Shown here piece by piece: positions 8,098-17,309 of a stretch of DNA of 64,000 nucleotides; positions within the stretch are counted from its first letter, which is position 1, and every line of letters starts with the position of its first letter. The stretch is from Phytopseudomonas punonensis (GTDB lineage: Bacteria; Pseudomonadota; Gammaproteobacteria; Pseudomonadales; Pseudomonadaceae). The notes under the pieces are model-generated. The model saw nothing but the letters and a program-made list of their open reading frames with translations. It was not told the DNA's origin and searched no databases. The stretch is from contig NZ_FRBQ01000001.1 of NCBI RefSeq assembly GCF_900142655.1, forward strand, positions 684,115 through 748,114. The letters are read 5' to 3'. A program made the translations under genes and the position numbers.

Positions 8098-9348
8098 ATG
8101 CTTCGTGTCCTCTCCCTCATTCTCATGACCAGCCTGCTGGCACCGGCTTTCGCCGATCAGAAAGCCGATACTCAGAAGCAGCTGGAAGCGGCGCGTGCCG
8201 ACGTTACCGAACTGAAGAAACTGCTGGAGCAATTGCAGCAGGAAAAATCCGGCGTGCAGAAGCAGCTCAAAACCACCGAAACCGAGATGGGCGAGCTGGA
8301 GAACCAGGTCAAAGGCCTGCGCGAAGAACTGCAGGACAGCGAAGAAGAGCTCAAGCGCCTCGATCAGGAGAAAAAAAAACTCCAGGGCGCGCGCCTTGAA
8401 CAGCAACGACTGATCGGCATTCAGGCCCGTGCGGCCTATCAGGGCGGCCGTCAGGAATACATCAAGCTGCTGCTCAACCAGCAGAACCCGGAAAAATTCT
8501 CCCGCACCCTGACCTACTACGACTACCTCGCCGAAGCGCGCATGGGCCAGCTGACGGCCTTCAACGAAACGCTGCGCCAGCTGGCCAACGTCGAGAAGGA
8601 CATCAACCATCACCAGGCACAGCTGCAGGCGCAGAAAAGCGAGCTGGACAGCCGCAGCGCCGAGCTGGCTGAAGTGCGCAAGGAACGCCAGCTGGCCCTC
8701 GCCAAGCTGAACAAGGATTACTCCGCCCGCGATCAACGCCTCAAAGCGCGCGAGCAGGAACAGGCCGAACTCGGCCGCGTACTCAAAACTATCGAGGAAA
8801 CCCTCGCCCGCCAGGCCCGTGAAGCCGAGGCGCAGCGCCAGCGTGAACTCACCGCGGCCCGCGAGAATCCCAGCGCACCGGCTGCCACCGGCAAGCGTGC
8901 CGAGAGCGGCCCGCTGGTCAGCTCTGGCGCGACCTATGGTGGCCCGTTCGCCAGCGCTAAAGGCAAGCTGCCGTGGCCCGTCAATGGCCGACTTGTTGCA
9001 AGATATGGAACCCCGCGGGGCGAAGATGCTCGGACTAAGTGGGATGGCGTGCTGATCGGCGCCACCGCTGGCAGTCAGGTACGTGCCGTGCATGGCGGTC
9101 GAGTGGTTTTCGCAGATTGGTTGCGCGGTTCCGGGCTTCTGGTCATTCTCGACCATGGCAACGGTTATCTGACCCTGTACGGGCACAACCAGAGCCTGCT
9201 CAAGGATGCCGGAGACATCGTCAAAGCCGGGGAACCCATCGCCACCGTTGGTACCAGCGGCGGCCAGGACACCCCAGCACTGTATTTCGCGATTCGCCAG
9301 CAGGGCCGCGCCAGCGATCCGGCCCAATGGTGTCGGGCGCAAGGATAA
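8098..9348 (+). CDS. EnvC-like murein hydrolase activator (coiled coil + degenerate LytM domain)
   Basis: Exported 416-residue protein: signal peptide (1-19, cut after PAFA), a long coiled coil (about 20-260, rich in Q, E, K and L) and a C-terminal LytM/M23 domain (about 300-410). In active M23 peptidases the zinc ligands are HxxxD and HxH. Here the corresponding segments read KWDGVLI and LYFAIR, so ligands are missing, as in E. coli EnvC. The likely job is activating a periplasmic amidase during daughter-cell separation rather than cutting murein itself. It is followed after 32 bp by ctpA, an order I recall from P. aeruginosa (PA5133-PA5134). Confidence 0.9.
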   Translation: MLRVLSLILMTSLLAPAFADQKADTQKQLEAARADVTELKKLLEQLQQEKSGVQKQLKTTETEMGELENQVKGLREELQDSEEELKRLDQEKKKLQGARLEQQRLIGIQARAAYQGGRQEYIKLLLNQQNPEKFSRTLTYYDYLAEARMGQLTAFNETLRQLANVEKDINHHQAQLQAQKSELDSRSAELAEVRKERQLALAKLNKDYSARDQRLKAREQEQAELGRVLKTIEETLARQAREAEAQRQRELTAARENPSAPAATGKRAESGPLVSSGATYGGPFASAKGKLPWPVNGRLVARYGTPRGEDARTKWDGVLIGATAGSQVRAVHGGRVVFADWLRGSGLLVILDHGNGYLTLYGHNQSLLKDAGDIVKAGEPIATVGTSGGQDTPALYFAIRQQGRASDPAQWCRAQG

Positions 9349-9380
9349 GCGCCATCTCATTGTCGTAGGAGTTAGCTCGA

Positions 9381-10694
9381 ATGCCGCAACTGTCCCGCCT
9401 CACCTCCCTGGCCCTGGCGATTGCCCTGCTCGGTGGCGCACCTGTGCTGCATGCCGACCAGGCTCCGATCACCCCGCCGCCGGCCGCCGACCAGAAAGCA
9501 GCACCGCTGCCACTGGACGAGCTGCGCACCTTCGCCGAGGTGATGGATCGCATCAAGGCCGCGTACGTCGAACCGGTCACCGATAAAGAGCTGCTGGAAA
9601 ATGCCATCAAGGGCATGCTCAGCAACCTCGACCCGCACTCGGCCTACCTCGACCCGAAAGCCTTTGCCGAGCTGCAGGAAAGCACCAGCGGCGAATTCGG
9701 CGGCCTGGGTATCGAAGTTGGCACCGAAGACGGCTTCATCAAGGTGGTCTCGCCGATCGATGACACTCCGGCCTCCAAAGCGGGCATCCACCCCGGCGAC
9801 CTGATCGTCAAGATCGACGGCAAGCCGACCAAGGGCCAGTCGATGATGGAAGCCGTGGAAAGCATGCGCGGCAAGGCCGGCAGCAAGATCGTGCTGACTC
9901 TGGTGCGTGAAGGCGGCAAGCCGTTCGACGTCGAACTGACCCGTGCAGTGATCAAGGTCACCAGCGTACGCAGCCAGATGATCGACCCGGGCTACGGTTA
10001 CATCCGCGTCACCCAGTTCCAGGTCAACACCGGCGAAGAAGTCGGCAAGGCACTGAACAAGCTGCGCAAGGAAAACGGCAAGAAGCTCAGCGGCCTGGTG
10101 CTCGACCTGCGCAACAACCCGGGTGGCGTGCTGCAGTCGGCGGTGGAAGTAGCCGACCATTTCCTCAAGCAGGGCCTGATCGTCTACACCAAGGGCCGCA
10201 TCCCCAACTCTGAGCTGCGCTTCTCGGCCGACCCGCTGGACGCCAGCGAAGGTGTACCGCTGGTGGTGCTGATCAACGGTGGCAGTGCCTCGGCGTCGGA
10301 AATCGTCGCCGGCGCCCTTCAGGATCACAAACGCGGCATCGTTATGGGCACCGACAGCTTCGGCAAAGGCTCGGTACAAACCGTGCTGCCGCTGAACAAC
10401 GACCGCGCCCTGAAGATCACCACTGCGCTGTACTTCACCCCTAACGGCCGCTCGATCCAGGCTCAGGGCATCGTCCCGGACGTGGAAGTAGCGCGCGCCA
10501 AGCTGACCCGCGAGAGCGACGATCCAAGCCTCAAGGAAGCTGATCTGCAAGGTCACCTGGGCAATGGCAACGGCGGCGCCGATCGCCCGACCCAGAGTGC
10601 GCCCGGCAAGCCGGCACGCCCTCAGGACGACGACTACCAGCTGAGCCAGGCCCTGAACCTGCTCAAAGGCCTGAACGTCACCCGCGCCGACTGA
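9381..10694 (+). CDS. ctpA: periplasmic carboxyl-terminal processing protease CtpA
   Basis: S41 serine protease of 437 residues. Signal peptide (1-25), an N-terminal helical segment, a PDZ domain (about 95-170, with GGLGIEVG and GIHPGDLIVKIDG) and the protease core with RNNPGG, catalytic Ser in GGSASASEIVAGAL and catalytic Lys in SFGKGSVQTVLPL, then NGRSIQAQGIVPDV. It has a good ribosome site (AGGAG, nine bases before ATG). In P. aeruginosa CtpA works with the lipoprotein LbcA to degrade murein cross-link hydrolases, so its place next to an EnvC-like factor suggests a shared role in cell-wall remodelling. The Pro/Gln-rich tail near the C-terminus is variable. Confidence 0.95.
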   Translation: MPQLSRLTSLALAIALLGGAPVLHADQAPITPPPAADQKAAPLPLDELRTFAEVMDRIKAAYVEPVTDKELLENAIKGMLSNLDPHSAYLDPKAFAELQESTSGEFGGLGIEVGTEDGFIKVVSPIDDTPASKAGIHPGDLIVKIDGKPTKGQSMMEAVESMRGKAGSKIVLTLVREGGKPFDVELTRAVIKVTSVRSQMIDPGYGYIRVTQFQVNTGEEVGKALNKLRKENGKKLSGLVLDLRNNPGGVLQSAVEVADHFLKQGLIVYTKGRIPNSELRFSADPLDASEGVPLVVLINGGSASASEIVAGALQDHKRGIVMGTDSFGKGSVQTVLPLNNDRALKITTALYFTPNGRSIQAQGIVPDVEVARAKLTRESDDPSLKEADLQGHLGNGNGGADRPTQSAPGKPARPQDDDYQLSQALNLLKGLNVTRAD

Positions 10695-10710
10695 TCGTCG
10701 GCGGTAATGA

Positions 10711-10746
10711 AAAGCCCCAGTGCAGGAAGCTGCATTGGGGCTTTTT
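10711..10746 (+). terminator. intrinsic terminator of ctpA
   Basis: AAAGCCCCA-[GTGCAGGAAGCTGCA]-TTGGGGCTTTTT, with an inner stem TGCAG/CTGCA and a T run. Confidence 0.93.
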
Positions 10747-10800
10747 GTTGGGCATTCGAATCACCGAGCCACTTGCCGCAAGCCTTTGCCACAGGCAAAG

Positions 10801-10826
10801 AAAAGCCCGGCACAGTGCCGGGCTTT
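10801..10826 (-). terminator. intrinsic terminator of the solute-binding-protein gene at 10839
   Basis: Perfect AAAGCCCGGCAC/GTGCCGGGCTTT stem. On the - strand it is followed by TTTTCTTT. It lies 12 bp beyond the stop. Confidence 0.9.
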
Positions 10827-10838
10827 CATTGGCGCCGC

Positions 10839-11594
10839 TTACAGGTAGTTGCCGATCATCTCGTCGATGAAGCCTTCGCTGCGCATCTCATCGAGGGCCT
10901 TCTGCAGGCGCTGCACCACTTCGTCCGGGGTGTCCTTGTTGAGCGCCAGGTACAGCTCGGCCTCGTTGAAACGCAGCACGGTATTCAGGCCACTGACGCC
11001 TTCCTGCTTGGCCAGGTAGCGGCCGACCGGGTCAGTGGTGGCCCACAGGTCGATCTTGCCGCTGGTGAGCTTCTTGACGTTTTCCTGGTCACGCAATGCG
11101 TTGACAGGCGCCAGGCCCTGGCTTTCCAGGTGCTGGCTCACCGCGTCGTTCTTGTACGCGCCGATGGTGTATTGCCCGGCCTCTTTGAGGCTCTTCACGG
11201 TGAGATTGTTACCTGGCGCCGAGAGCAGCACCCAGCCGGTTTTGGCCAGCGGACCAACCCACTTGAACAGCGGCTGACGCTCGGGTGTGAAGGTGGTGGA
11301 AAACAGCCCGTAATTGGGCTTTTCGAGGGTCAGCTTGTAGAGGCGATCCCAGGGGAAGCGTAGCGTCAGGCTGTACTTGATGCCGGCGCGCTTGAACATC
11401 TCCCGCACGATCTCGGCATTGATGCCGTCGATGCCATCGTCACGGGCGAAGTTCTTGTCGTCCACCGACATGTTGAACGGCGGGAAATTCTCGGTCAGCA
11501 GCACCATCTTGTAGTCGGCTGGCACCTCGGCCCTGGCCGTACAGGCCAGCAAAGTCAGCCCGAGCAGTGCAATGGTCTTCACAGTGTTCAACAT
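10839..11594 (-). CDS. periplasmic amino-acid-type solute-binding protein (SBP_bac_3), copy 1
   Basis: A 251-residue exported protein: signal peptide (1-22, LLACTARAE) and one family-3 solute-binding domain, with TENFPPFNM near the start and DLWATTDPVGRYLA in the second lobe. The frame is open 43 codons further upstream, but the ATG at 11594 has GGGGA six bases before it and begins the signal peptide. It is a close paralogue of the next gene (11772-12527); both share FKRAGIKYSLTLRFPWDR. No permease or ATPase lies beside them. They may supply a distant ABC transporter or act as sensors or other binding proteins. The ligand cannot be read from sequence. Confidence 0.88.
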   Translation of the reverse strand: MLNTVKTIALLGLTLLACTARAEVPADYKMVLLTENFPPFNMSVDDKNFARDDGIDGINAEIVREMFKRAGIKYSLTLRFPWDRLYKLTLEKPNYGLFSTTFTPERQPLFKWVGPLAKTGWVLLSAPGNNLTVKSLKEAGQYTIGAYKNDAVSQHLESQGLAPVNALRDQENVKKLTSGKIDLWATTDPVGRYLAKQEGVSGLNTVLRFNEAELYLALNKDTPDEVVQRLQKALDEMRSEGFIDEMIGNYL

Positions 11595-11672
11595 CAGTCG
11601 TCCCCGCCACGTGGTTATGATTATGGTTGGCGGCCTCCTGCCGAACTCCACACCATCACCTCCCTGGCGATG

Positions 11673-11701
11673 GCTGCCGTGCACGTTGAATGCACGGCAG
11701 C
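11673..11701. repeat. 11-bp perfect inverted repeat between the two solute-binding genes
   Basis: GCTGCCGTGCA-N7-TGCACGGCAGC. It makes a strong hairpin but has no T run on either side, so it is more likely an RNA-stabilising or attenuating element than a terminator. Confidence 0.75.
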
Positions 11702-11771
11702 ATGAATGCCGAATCATCGCCACGCCGGCGCCCCTCAGCGCCGCGGCGTGCCCATCAAACGACCTTCATGC

Positions 11772-12527
11772 TTAAAGATAGCTGTTGAGAATACTGTCGA
11801 CGATTCCCTCAGCGCGCATCTTGTCCAATTCCGACTGCAGCTTCTGTACCACCTCGTCCGGCACGCCCTTGTTCAACGCCAGATACAGCTGTGCGCTGTT
11901 GAAACGCAGCACAGTCTTAAGGCCGCTGACACCTTCCTGACGTGCCAGGTAACGCCCGGCAGGATCACCCGTTGCCCACAGGTCGATCTGCCCGGCCATC
12001 AACTTCTTGGCATTTTCCTGGTCACGCAGCGAGGTCACCGGCTGCAGGCCTTCCTTTTCCAGGTGCTCGGCGATGGCGTCGCCTTTATAGGCGCCAATGC
12101 GGTATTGCTTGGCTTGCTGCAGGTTGTTCACCACCAGCTTGCTGTCGCCACGCGCCAGCAGCACCCAGTCGTCCGGGCCAATGGGGCCAACCCACTTGAA
12201 CAGCCCTTCGCGCTCAGGCAGCCGCGCGGTCACGAACACGCCGTAGTCGGGCTTTTCCAGTGCGAGCTTGTAGATGCGATCCCAGGGAAAGCGCAGGGTC
12301 AGGCTGTACTTGATACCGGCACGCTTGAACATTTCGCGAACCACGTCGACGGCGATGCCATCAACGTTGTCTTCCTGAGCGAAGTTCTTGCCGTTGATCG
12401 CCATGTTGTACGGCGGGAAGTTTTCCGTCAGCAACACCACGTTGTAGTTCGGGTCGATCTCGGCGCGCGCAGTACCGACAAGCACCATAAGGGTGCCACC
12501 AAGCAGCATCAGCAAGCGTTTTAGCAT
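11772..12527 (-). CDS. periplasmic amino-acid-type solute-binding protein (SBP_bac_3), copy 2
   Basis: A 251-residue paralogue of the preceding entry with identical length. Signal peptide 1-22 (cut after GTARA) and a family-3 binding domain with TENFPPYNMAI, FKRAGIKYSLTLRFPWDR and DLWATGDPAGRYLARQEGVSG. The - strand order puts this copy first, followed 177 bp later by copy 1, so they may form one transcript with the hairpin at 11673-11701 between them. The ligand is unknown. It is a tandem duplication with divergence spread over the whole length. Confidence 0.88.
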   Translation of the reverse strand: MLKRLLMLLGGTLMVLVGTARAEIDPNYNVVLLTENFPPYNMAINGKNFAQEDNVDGIAVDVVREMFKRAGIKYSLTLRFPWDRIYKLALEKPDYGVFVTARLPEREGLFKWVGPIGPDDWVLLARGDSKLVVNNLQQAKQYRIGAYKGDAIAEHLEKEGLQPVTSLRDQENAKKLMAGQIDLWATGDPAGRYLARQEGVSGLKTVLRFNSAQLYLALNKGVPDEVVQKLQSELDKMRAEGIVDSILNSYL

Positions 12528-12882
12528 GTCATTTCTCGTGTTGATATCAAACAGACTGCACGAGGATAACCGCCATGCCAGCCGCAGCCCAGCGATCGTT
12601 GGCAGACTGCCACCAACACGGGCCGAAATGATGCAAACAAGGTGTCATTCCGTGAGCACTTTCGCACTGACAAACGCTACACCGGCCAATGCCTTGCCAG
12701 CTTCGCCAACACCGGCGCGCTCACTTTCCTGACAGAGCCTGTCCGCTTCAGAAACCAGTGCCATGACAGACGTCAACCCAGCTAAAGTTTGAGTCATCGC
12801 GTGCCGACATAGCGACCACAGAAGTCCAGCACACGCCCTGCCAATGATGGCATCATGCCGGACCTGCCGAGAATGCCCGTTT
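12528..12882. other. intergenic region between solute-binding genes and the T1SS operon (355 bp)
   Basis: Divergent promoter region bounding the accessory block on its left. I see short inverted repeats (TTGATATCAA at 12541-12550; TGGCAG-A-CTGCCA at 12600-12612) but no convincing -35/-10 pair, and no integrase, tRNA or direct repeat marking an insertion end. Confidence 0.5.
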
Positions 12883-14598
12883 ATGCGTCTACGCCTCGAC
12901 CCCCGCCGTGATATCGATGCCGCCCTGCTGCGCTATCGCAACCTGTTCTGGGTCATCGCCCTGTTCAGTGGCGTGATCAACCTGCTGACCGTGGTACCCG
13001 CGCTCTACATGATGCAGGTCTTCGACCGGGTCATGGCCAGCCGCAACGAAACCACCCTGCTCCTGCTGACCGTGCTCGCGCTCGGCCTGTTCCTGCTCAG
13101 CGCGCTGGTGGAATGGGTGCGAGGCCAGGTGATGATCAAGATGAGCGTCGGGATCGATCTCGATCTCGGCGAGCGTCTGTTCGGCGTAGCTTTCCAGAAG
13201 AGCCTGAAGGAACACAACGCCAACCCGGCGCAGGTGCTCAGCGACCTCAACGCCCTGCGCCAGTTTCTCACCGGCTCGGCAGCGATCGCCCTGCTCGATT
13301 TACCCTGGATGCCGATCTTCCTGATCGTCACGGGCATGCTGCACCCCTGGCTGGGCCTGTTCACCCTGCTCGGCGCGCTGATCCTGTTCGCATTGGCCAT
13401 GTGGAACGAGCATGCCACGCGCAAGGGCATGGACGAGGCCAACCAGATTTCCGTGAACTCGGCCAAGTACGTCAACAGCACCCTGCAGAACGCCGAAGTG
13501 ATCCAGGCCATGGGCATGCTGGGTAACCTGCAGCGCCGCTGGGCGGCAATGCAGCGTCGCCTGATCGGTGCGCAGACCACGGCCAGCGACAAGGCGGCGA
13601 AGATTTCCACCATCACCCGCCTGGTGCGCACCGCCTGGCAGTCACTGGCCATGGGCCTGGCCATGCTGCTGATCCTCGAAGGGCAGATTTCCGGCGGCGT
13701 GATGATGGCTGCCGGGTTCCTCATCAGCAAGGCCATGCTGCCGGCTGAACAGGCCATCGGCTCCTGGCGCCAGTTCGACGGAGCCAAGGCAAGCTACCGC
13801 CGACTCTGCCAGCTGCTCGAAGAATTTCCGCGCCAGGTCGACCGTATGAGCCTCCCCACGCCGACTGGAGCCATCCGTATCGAACGCCTGATGGTCACGC
13901 CCCCCGGCAGCAAACGCTCCGCCGTGAACGGTATCGACCTAGCCCTGAACAAGGCCGAAGTTCTAGCGGTTATCGGCCCCAGTGCATCCGGTAAATCTAC
14001 CCTGGCGCGAGCCATGGTAGGCGTGTGGCCGGCCAGTCATGGTTCGGTACGCCTGGACGGTGCCGAGATCAACCAATGGGACAGCGAAGCCCTCGGCCCA
14101 CACCTGGGTTACCTGCCGCAAGACATCGAGCTGTTCGATGGCACCGTGGCAGACAACATCGCGCGCTTCGGCGATGTCGATTCCAATCAGGTAATCGAGG
14201 CGGCCACCCTGGCCGGCATCCATCAGATGGTGCTGCGTTTCCCGCAAGGTTATGACACGCAGCTGGGCCCTGGCGGCCTGGGACTGTCCGGTGGGCAGAA
14301 ACAACGGATCGGCCTGGCACGGGCGCTGTACGGCAAACCAGCACTGATCGTCCTCGACGAACCCAATTCCAACCTCGATGACGCTGGCGAGAGCGCCCTG
14401 GTGACAGCCATAGACGCCTTACGCAAGCATGGTTCGACCGTGGTACTGGTGACCCACCGCCCGAACGTGCTGGCCGTGGTCGATAAACTGCTGGTGTTGC
14501 AGGATGGCACGCAGAAGATGTTCGGTCCGCGCGATCAGGTGCTCAAGGCCCTGCTGCCGGCCAGCGCCACCAGCAGCGCCGAAGCCCAGACGAGTTGA
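12883..14598 (+). CDS. type I secretion ABC transporter (PrtD/AprD family)
   Basis: Inner-membrane ATPase/permease of a type I secretion system, 571 residues. The N-terminal half has a six-helix ABC exporter domain (about 25-300). The C-terminal nucleotide-binding domain has Walker A GPSASGKST at 365-373, signature LSGGQKQRIGLARAL and Walker B ALIVLDEPNSNLDD. There is no C39 peptidase or C39-like N-terminal domain, which fits the PrtD/AprD group that exports proteins with an uncleaved C-terminal signal. The start at 12883 has no strong ribosome site; an upstream in-frame ATG (12844) would add 13 residues. It is the first gene of abc-mfp-omp-methyltransferase. The obvious cargo is the giant repeat protein encoded convergently at 20770-36732. 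Confidence 0.93.
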   Translation: MRLRLDPRRDIDAALLRYRNLFWVIALFSGVINLLTVVPALYMMQVFDRVMASRNETTLLLLTVLALGLFLLSALVEWVRGQVMIKMSVGIDLDLGERLFGVAFQKSLKEHNANPAQVLSDLNALRQFLTGSAAIALLDLPWMPIFLIVTGMLHPWLGLFTLLGALILFALAMWNEHATRKGMDEANQISVNSAKYVNSTLQNAEVIQAMGMLGNLQRRWAAMQRRLIGAQTTASDKAAKISTITRLVRTAWQSLAMGLAMLLILEGQISGGVMMAAGFLISKAMLPAEQAIGSWRQFDGAKASYRRLCQLLEEFPRQVDRMSLPTPTGAIRIERLMVTPPGSKRSAVNGIDLALNKAEVLAVIGPSASGKSTLARAMVGVWPASHGSVRLDGAEINQWDSEALGPHLGYLPQDIELFDGTVADNIARFGDVDSNQVIEAATLAGIHQMVLRFPQGYDTQLGPGGLGLSGGQKQRIGLARALYGKPALIVLDEPNSNLDDAGESALVTAIDALRKHGSTVVLVTHRPNVLAVVDKLLVLQDGTQKMFGPRDQVLKALLPASATSSAEAQTS

Positions 14599-14602
14599 TG
14601 CC

Positions 14603-15925
14603 ATGTCCAGCACCGTAGCCTCTGCGCCCGACATCAATCGCGACGCCAGCAAGACGGCTCGCCTCGGCCTGTGGATCATTGCCATCGGCCTGGGCGGTTT
14701 TATCCTCTGGGCAGCCCTGGCACCGCTGGCACAAGGCGTAGCCGGCAGCGGCACAGTGGTGGTCGCTGGTGAGCGCAAGACCGTGCAGGCCCTAGCCGGC
14801 GGTGCAGTGGATAATATTCTGGTGCGCGAGGGCGACCGGGTCGCCGCTGGCCAGGTACTCGTCCAGCTCAATACCATCCAGGCACAATCGCAACTCGAAG
14901 TCGCCCTTGGCCAGTGGTTCAGCGCAAGTGCCAACGAGGCTCGGCTGAGCGCGGAGCGTCATGGCCTCGACGGCATCGCATGGCCGGACGATCTGCTAGA
15001 GCACGCCGAAGACCCGCGCGCCAAACGCAACATGGATCTGCAGACCAACCTGTTCGAAACCCGCCGCGCTGAACTGGCCAGCCGGCGGCAGATCCTCGAG
15101 AACCAGACCGCATCGCTGCTCGAACAACTGCATGCCTACGAGCAGATCAAGCGTCATCTTGAAACTCAGCTCGACTACCAGCGCCAGGAGCTCGACGGCC
15201 TGCGCCAGCTTGCCGCCGAGGGCTATGTACCGCGCAATCGCCTGTTCGAAGCCGAGCGCAACTCATCGCAACTCAGCGCGCAACTCACCGCTGGGGTATC
15301 CGATATCGGCAAAACGCGCCAGAGCATCACCGAGACCAAGCTGCAGGCGCTGCAGCTGCAGCAAAGCTTCCGCATCGATGCCGAATCCCAGCTGGCCAGC
15401 GTGGCCGCCGAGGCTTCCAGCCTGTCAGAACGTATCAAGGCCCTGGAGTTCGAGGTGAACAACGCCGCCATCCGCGCACCGGTCGCCGGCCAGGTAATCG
15501 GCCTGACCGTACATACCGTGGGCGGCGTGATCCCGGCGGCGCAACGCCTCATGGATATCGTTCCGCAAGGCTCGGCCTGGATCATCAAGACCAAGTTCGA
15601 GCCGCTTGTCGCCGACCGCCTGAAGACCGGATTGCCGGTGAACCTGCGCTTTTCCTCGCTCAATAGCGCCACCCTGCCGGTGGTCGAGGGTACGGTGCTG
15701 ACGGTATCCGGGGATCAGTTGCTCGACGACAAGACCGGGCAGCCCTACTTTTCCGTCGAGGTGGAGGTCGGCGCCGAGGCCGTCGCCCGTCTGCTGGCCC
15801 ATGGCCTGGAGGTCAAGCCGGGCATGCAGGCCGAAGTGCTGGTGCAGACGGGTGAACGCACCTTCCTCAAGTACCTGCTGAGCCCTCTGGAAAAACGCAT
15901 CCGCGGCGCCCTCAAGGAAGAATGA
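14603..15925 (+). CDS. type I secretion membrane-fusion protein (HlyD/AprE family)
   Basis: Periplasmic adaptor, 440 residues: a short cytoplasmic N-terminus, one membrane segment (about 19-45, LGLWIIAIGLGGFILWAALA), lipoyl/barrel-sandwich halves (GERKTVQALAGGAVDNILV... and NNAAIRAPVAGQVIGL) around a long alpha-helical hairpin (about 110-300), and a beta-barrel end. The length and architecture match AprE/PrtE. The ATG is 5 bp after the ATPase stop, and its stop overlaps the outer-membrane gene start by 4 bp, so translation is tightly coupled. Confidence 0.93.
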   Translation: MSSTVASAPDINRDASKTARLGLWIIAIGLGGFILWAALAPLAQGVAGSGTVVVAGERKTVQALAGGAVDNILVREGDRVAAGQVLVQLNTIQAQSQLEVALGQWFSASANEARLSAERHGLDGIAWPDDLLEHAEDPRAKRNMDLQTNLFETRRAELASRRQILENQTASLLEQLHAYEQIKRHLETQLDYQRQELDGLRQLAAEGYVPRNRLFEAERNSSQLSAQLTAGVSDIGKTRQSITETKLQALQLQQSFRIDAESQLASVAAEASSLSERIKALEFEVNNAAIRAPVAGQVIGLTVHTVGGVIPAAQRLMDIVPQGSAWIIKTKFEPLVADRLKTGLPVNLRFSSLNSATLPVVEGTVLTVSGDQLLDDKTGQPYFSVEVEVGAEAVARLLAHGLEVKPGMQAEVLVQTGERTFLKYLLSPLEKRIRGALKEE

Positions 15926-17250
15926 CCATGCGCCTGATCCTCGTTCTGTCGAGCCTCCTGCCTCTGCTGGCCTATGCCGCCGAGCCAGCCCCCATGAGCC
16001 TGCTCGATGCCTACGACAATGCGCTGTACCACGATCCGAGCTTCCAGACAGCAACCTACGAGTACCAGGCCAGCCAGCAAGAGAAGGACATCGGCCTCGC
16101 CCCGCTGCTGCCGCAGATCAACCTGAACGGCAACTATGGCAGCACGCGCCAGCTCAGGGGACGCGATCTCGACAGCGGAACCGCAGACCAGCGCTACACC
16201 ACCAGCGGTCTTAGCATGAGCGCCCGTCAGACGCTCTACGACCGTGCCAAGACCGCCTACTACGCCCAGGCCAAGGCTCGCCAGCGTATGGGCGAGGCAC
16301 TCTACGACGACGCCTTCCAGGAACTGTTCCCACGGGTCGTGGAGGCTTACTTCGAGGTTGCTCGCCTGGGCAACGAACTGCGTCTGAGCGAACAGCAGAA
16401 GATCGCCATCGAAGGCCTGGTCAAGCAGACCCGTCGCCTGTTCGAAGCCGGCGACGGCACCATCACCGATATCGACGAGGCCCAGGCGAGGCTCGACCTG
16501 ATCCTGGCCCTGCAGATCGAATCACGCGCACGTCTGCAGGCTGCCCTGCACGCCCTTTCCGGCCGTACCGGCGTGACAGTCGAGACGATCACTGCAATGG
16601 ATGACGAACTGCCTCCTACAGCGCCATTGCTGACCAAGCAGGATCTCGCCTTCTGGCAGTCCCAGGCACGCCTCGCGGCGCCACGCATGGACGCACGCCG
16701 CGAGTCGGTCGCCGTGGCACAAGCCGAGGTCGGCGTGCAGCGGGCCGGCCACTATCCGACGCTGGCGCTGGTCGGCGAGCTTAACCACAGCGACCGTGAC
16801 AACCTCAGCGAAGACTACCGGCGCCAGTCCTCCTCCTACCTGGGCCTGTCGCTGAACGTGCCGCTCTATGGCGGCGGCGGCGTCAACGCGGCCTCGCGCA
16901 AATCGCAGTACGCGCTGTCCAGCGCCCAGTCGCAACTCGACGACGAGGCCAGGCAACTGGCCGAGGACATCGAGCGCAACTACCTCGGCGTGGTCAGCGG
17001 TTATGCCAAGAGCCGCGCCTTGCAAACCGCCGTGCACTCGAGTCAGCGCGCGCTGGAGTCGGCGGAAAAAGGCTACCAGGCGGGGGTACGCTCGACGGTG
17101 GACATTCTCAATGCGCAACAGAGTCTGTTTGCTGCGCGCCGCGACCTGCTCAACAGCAAGCTGGACATGCTGCAGAGCCTGGTGGAACTGCACGCCCGCA
17201 GCGGCCTGATGAACCGGGCAGTACTGCAACAGGTGAAGACGCTGTTCTAG
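15922..17250 (+). CDS. type I secretion outer-membrane channel (TolC/AprF family)
   Basis: Outer-membrane efflux/secretion duct, 442 residues, with signal peptide (1-19, LLAYAAEP) and two repeated coiled-coil/beta-barrel halves typical of TolC (segments beginning SLLDAYDNALYHDPSFQ and LGLSLNVPLYGGG). The second half carries VDILNAQQSLFAARRDLLNSK, cited here as VDILNAQ...ARRDLL, the family hallmark. The start overlaps the adaptor stop by 4 bp; an ATG two codons later is possible. It completes the tripartite secretion machine. Confidence 0.92.
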   Translation: MTMRLILVLSSLLPLLAYAAEPAPMSLLDAYDNALYHDPSFQTATYEYQASQQEKDIGLAPLLPQINLNGNYGSTRQLRGRDLDSGTADQRYTTSGLSMSARQTLYDRAKTAYYAQAKARQRMGEALYDDAFQELFPRVVEAYFEVARLGNELRLSEQQKIAIEGLVKQTRRLFEAGDGTITDIDEAQARLDLILALQIESRARLQAALHALSGRTGVTVETITAMDDELPPTAPLLTKQDLAFWQSQARLAAPRMDARRESVAVAQAEVGVQRAGHYPTLALVGELNHSDRDNLSEDYRRQSSSYLGLSLNVPLYGGGGVNAASRKSQYALSSAQSQLDDEARQLAEDIERNYLGVVSGYAKSRALQTAVHSSQRALESAEKGYQAGVRSTVDILNAQQSLFAARRDLLNSKLDMLQSLVELHARSGLMNRAVLQQVKTLF

Positions 17251-17309
17251 CGGCGTGAAAAAGATCAGACTGGCATTGCCGACAACAACCACAACCAGCG
17301 AGACATCCC

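Noticed and set aside
6208..9360. A 1,050-codon - strand open frame opposite gpmI and the envC-like gene
   Set aside because: Shadow frame in high-GC DNA. Both opposing + strand genes are certain and carry conserved motifs; the antisense product has none.
9372..10556. - strand open frame opposite ctpA, and similar frames opposite asmA, the hybrid kinase and the OFA transporter
   Set aside because: High-GC third-position shadows with His/Gln/Arg-rich translations; the sense genes are clear.
12541..12612. Short palindromes TTGATATCAA and TGGCAG-A-CTGCCA as operators
   Set aside because: Too short and isolated to support a regulator-binding claim; noted only in the intergenic entry.
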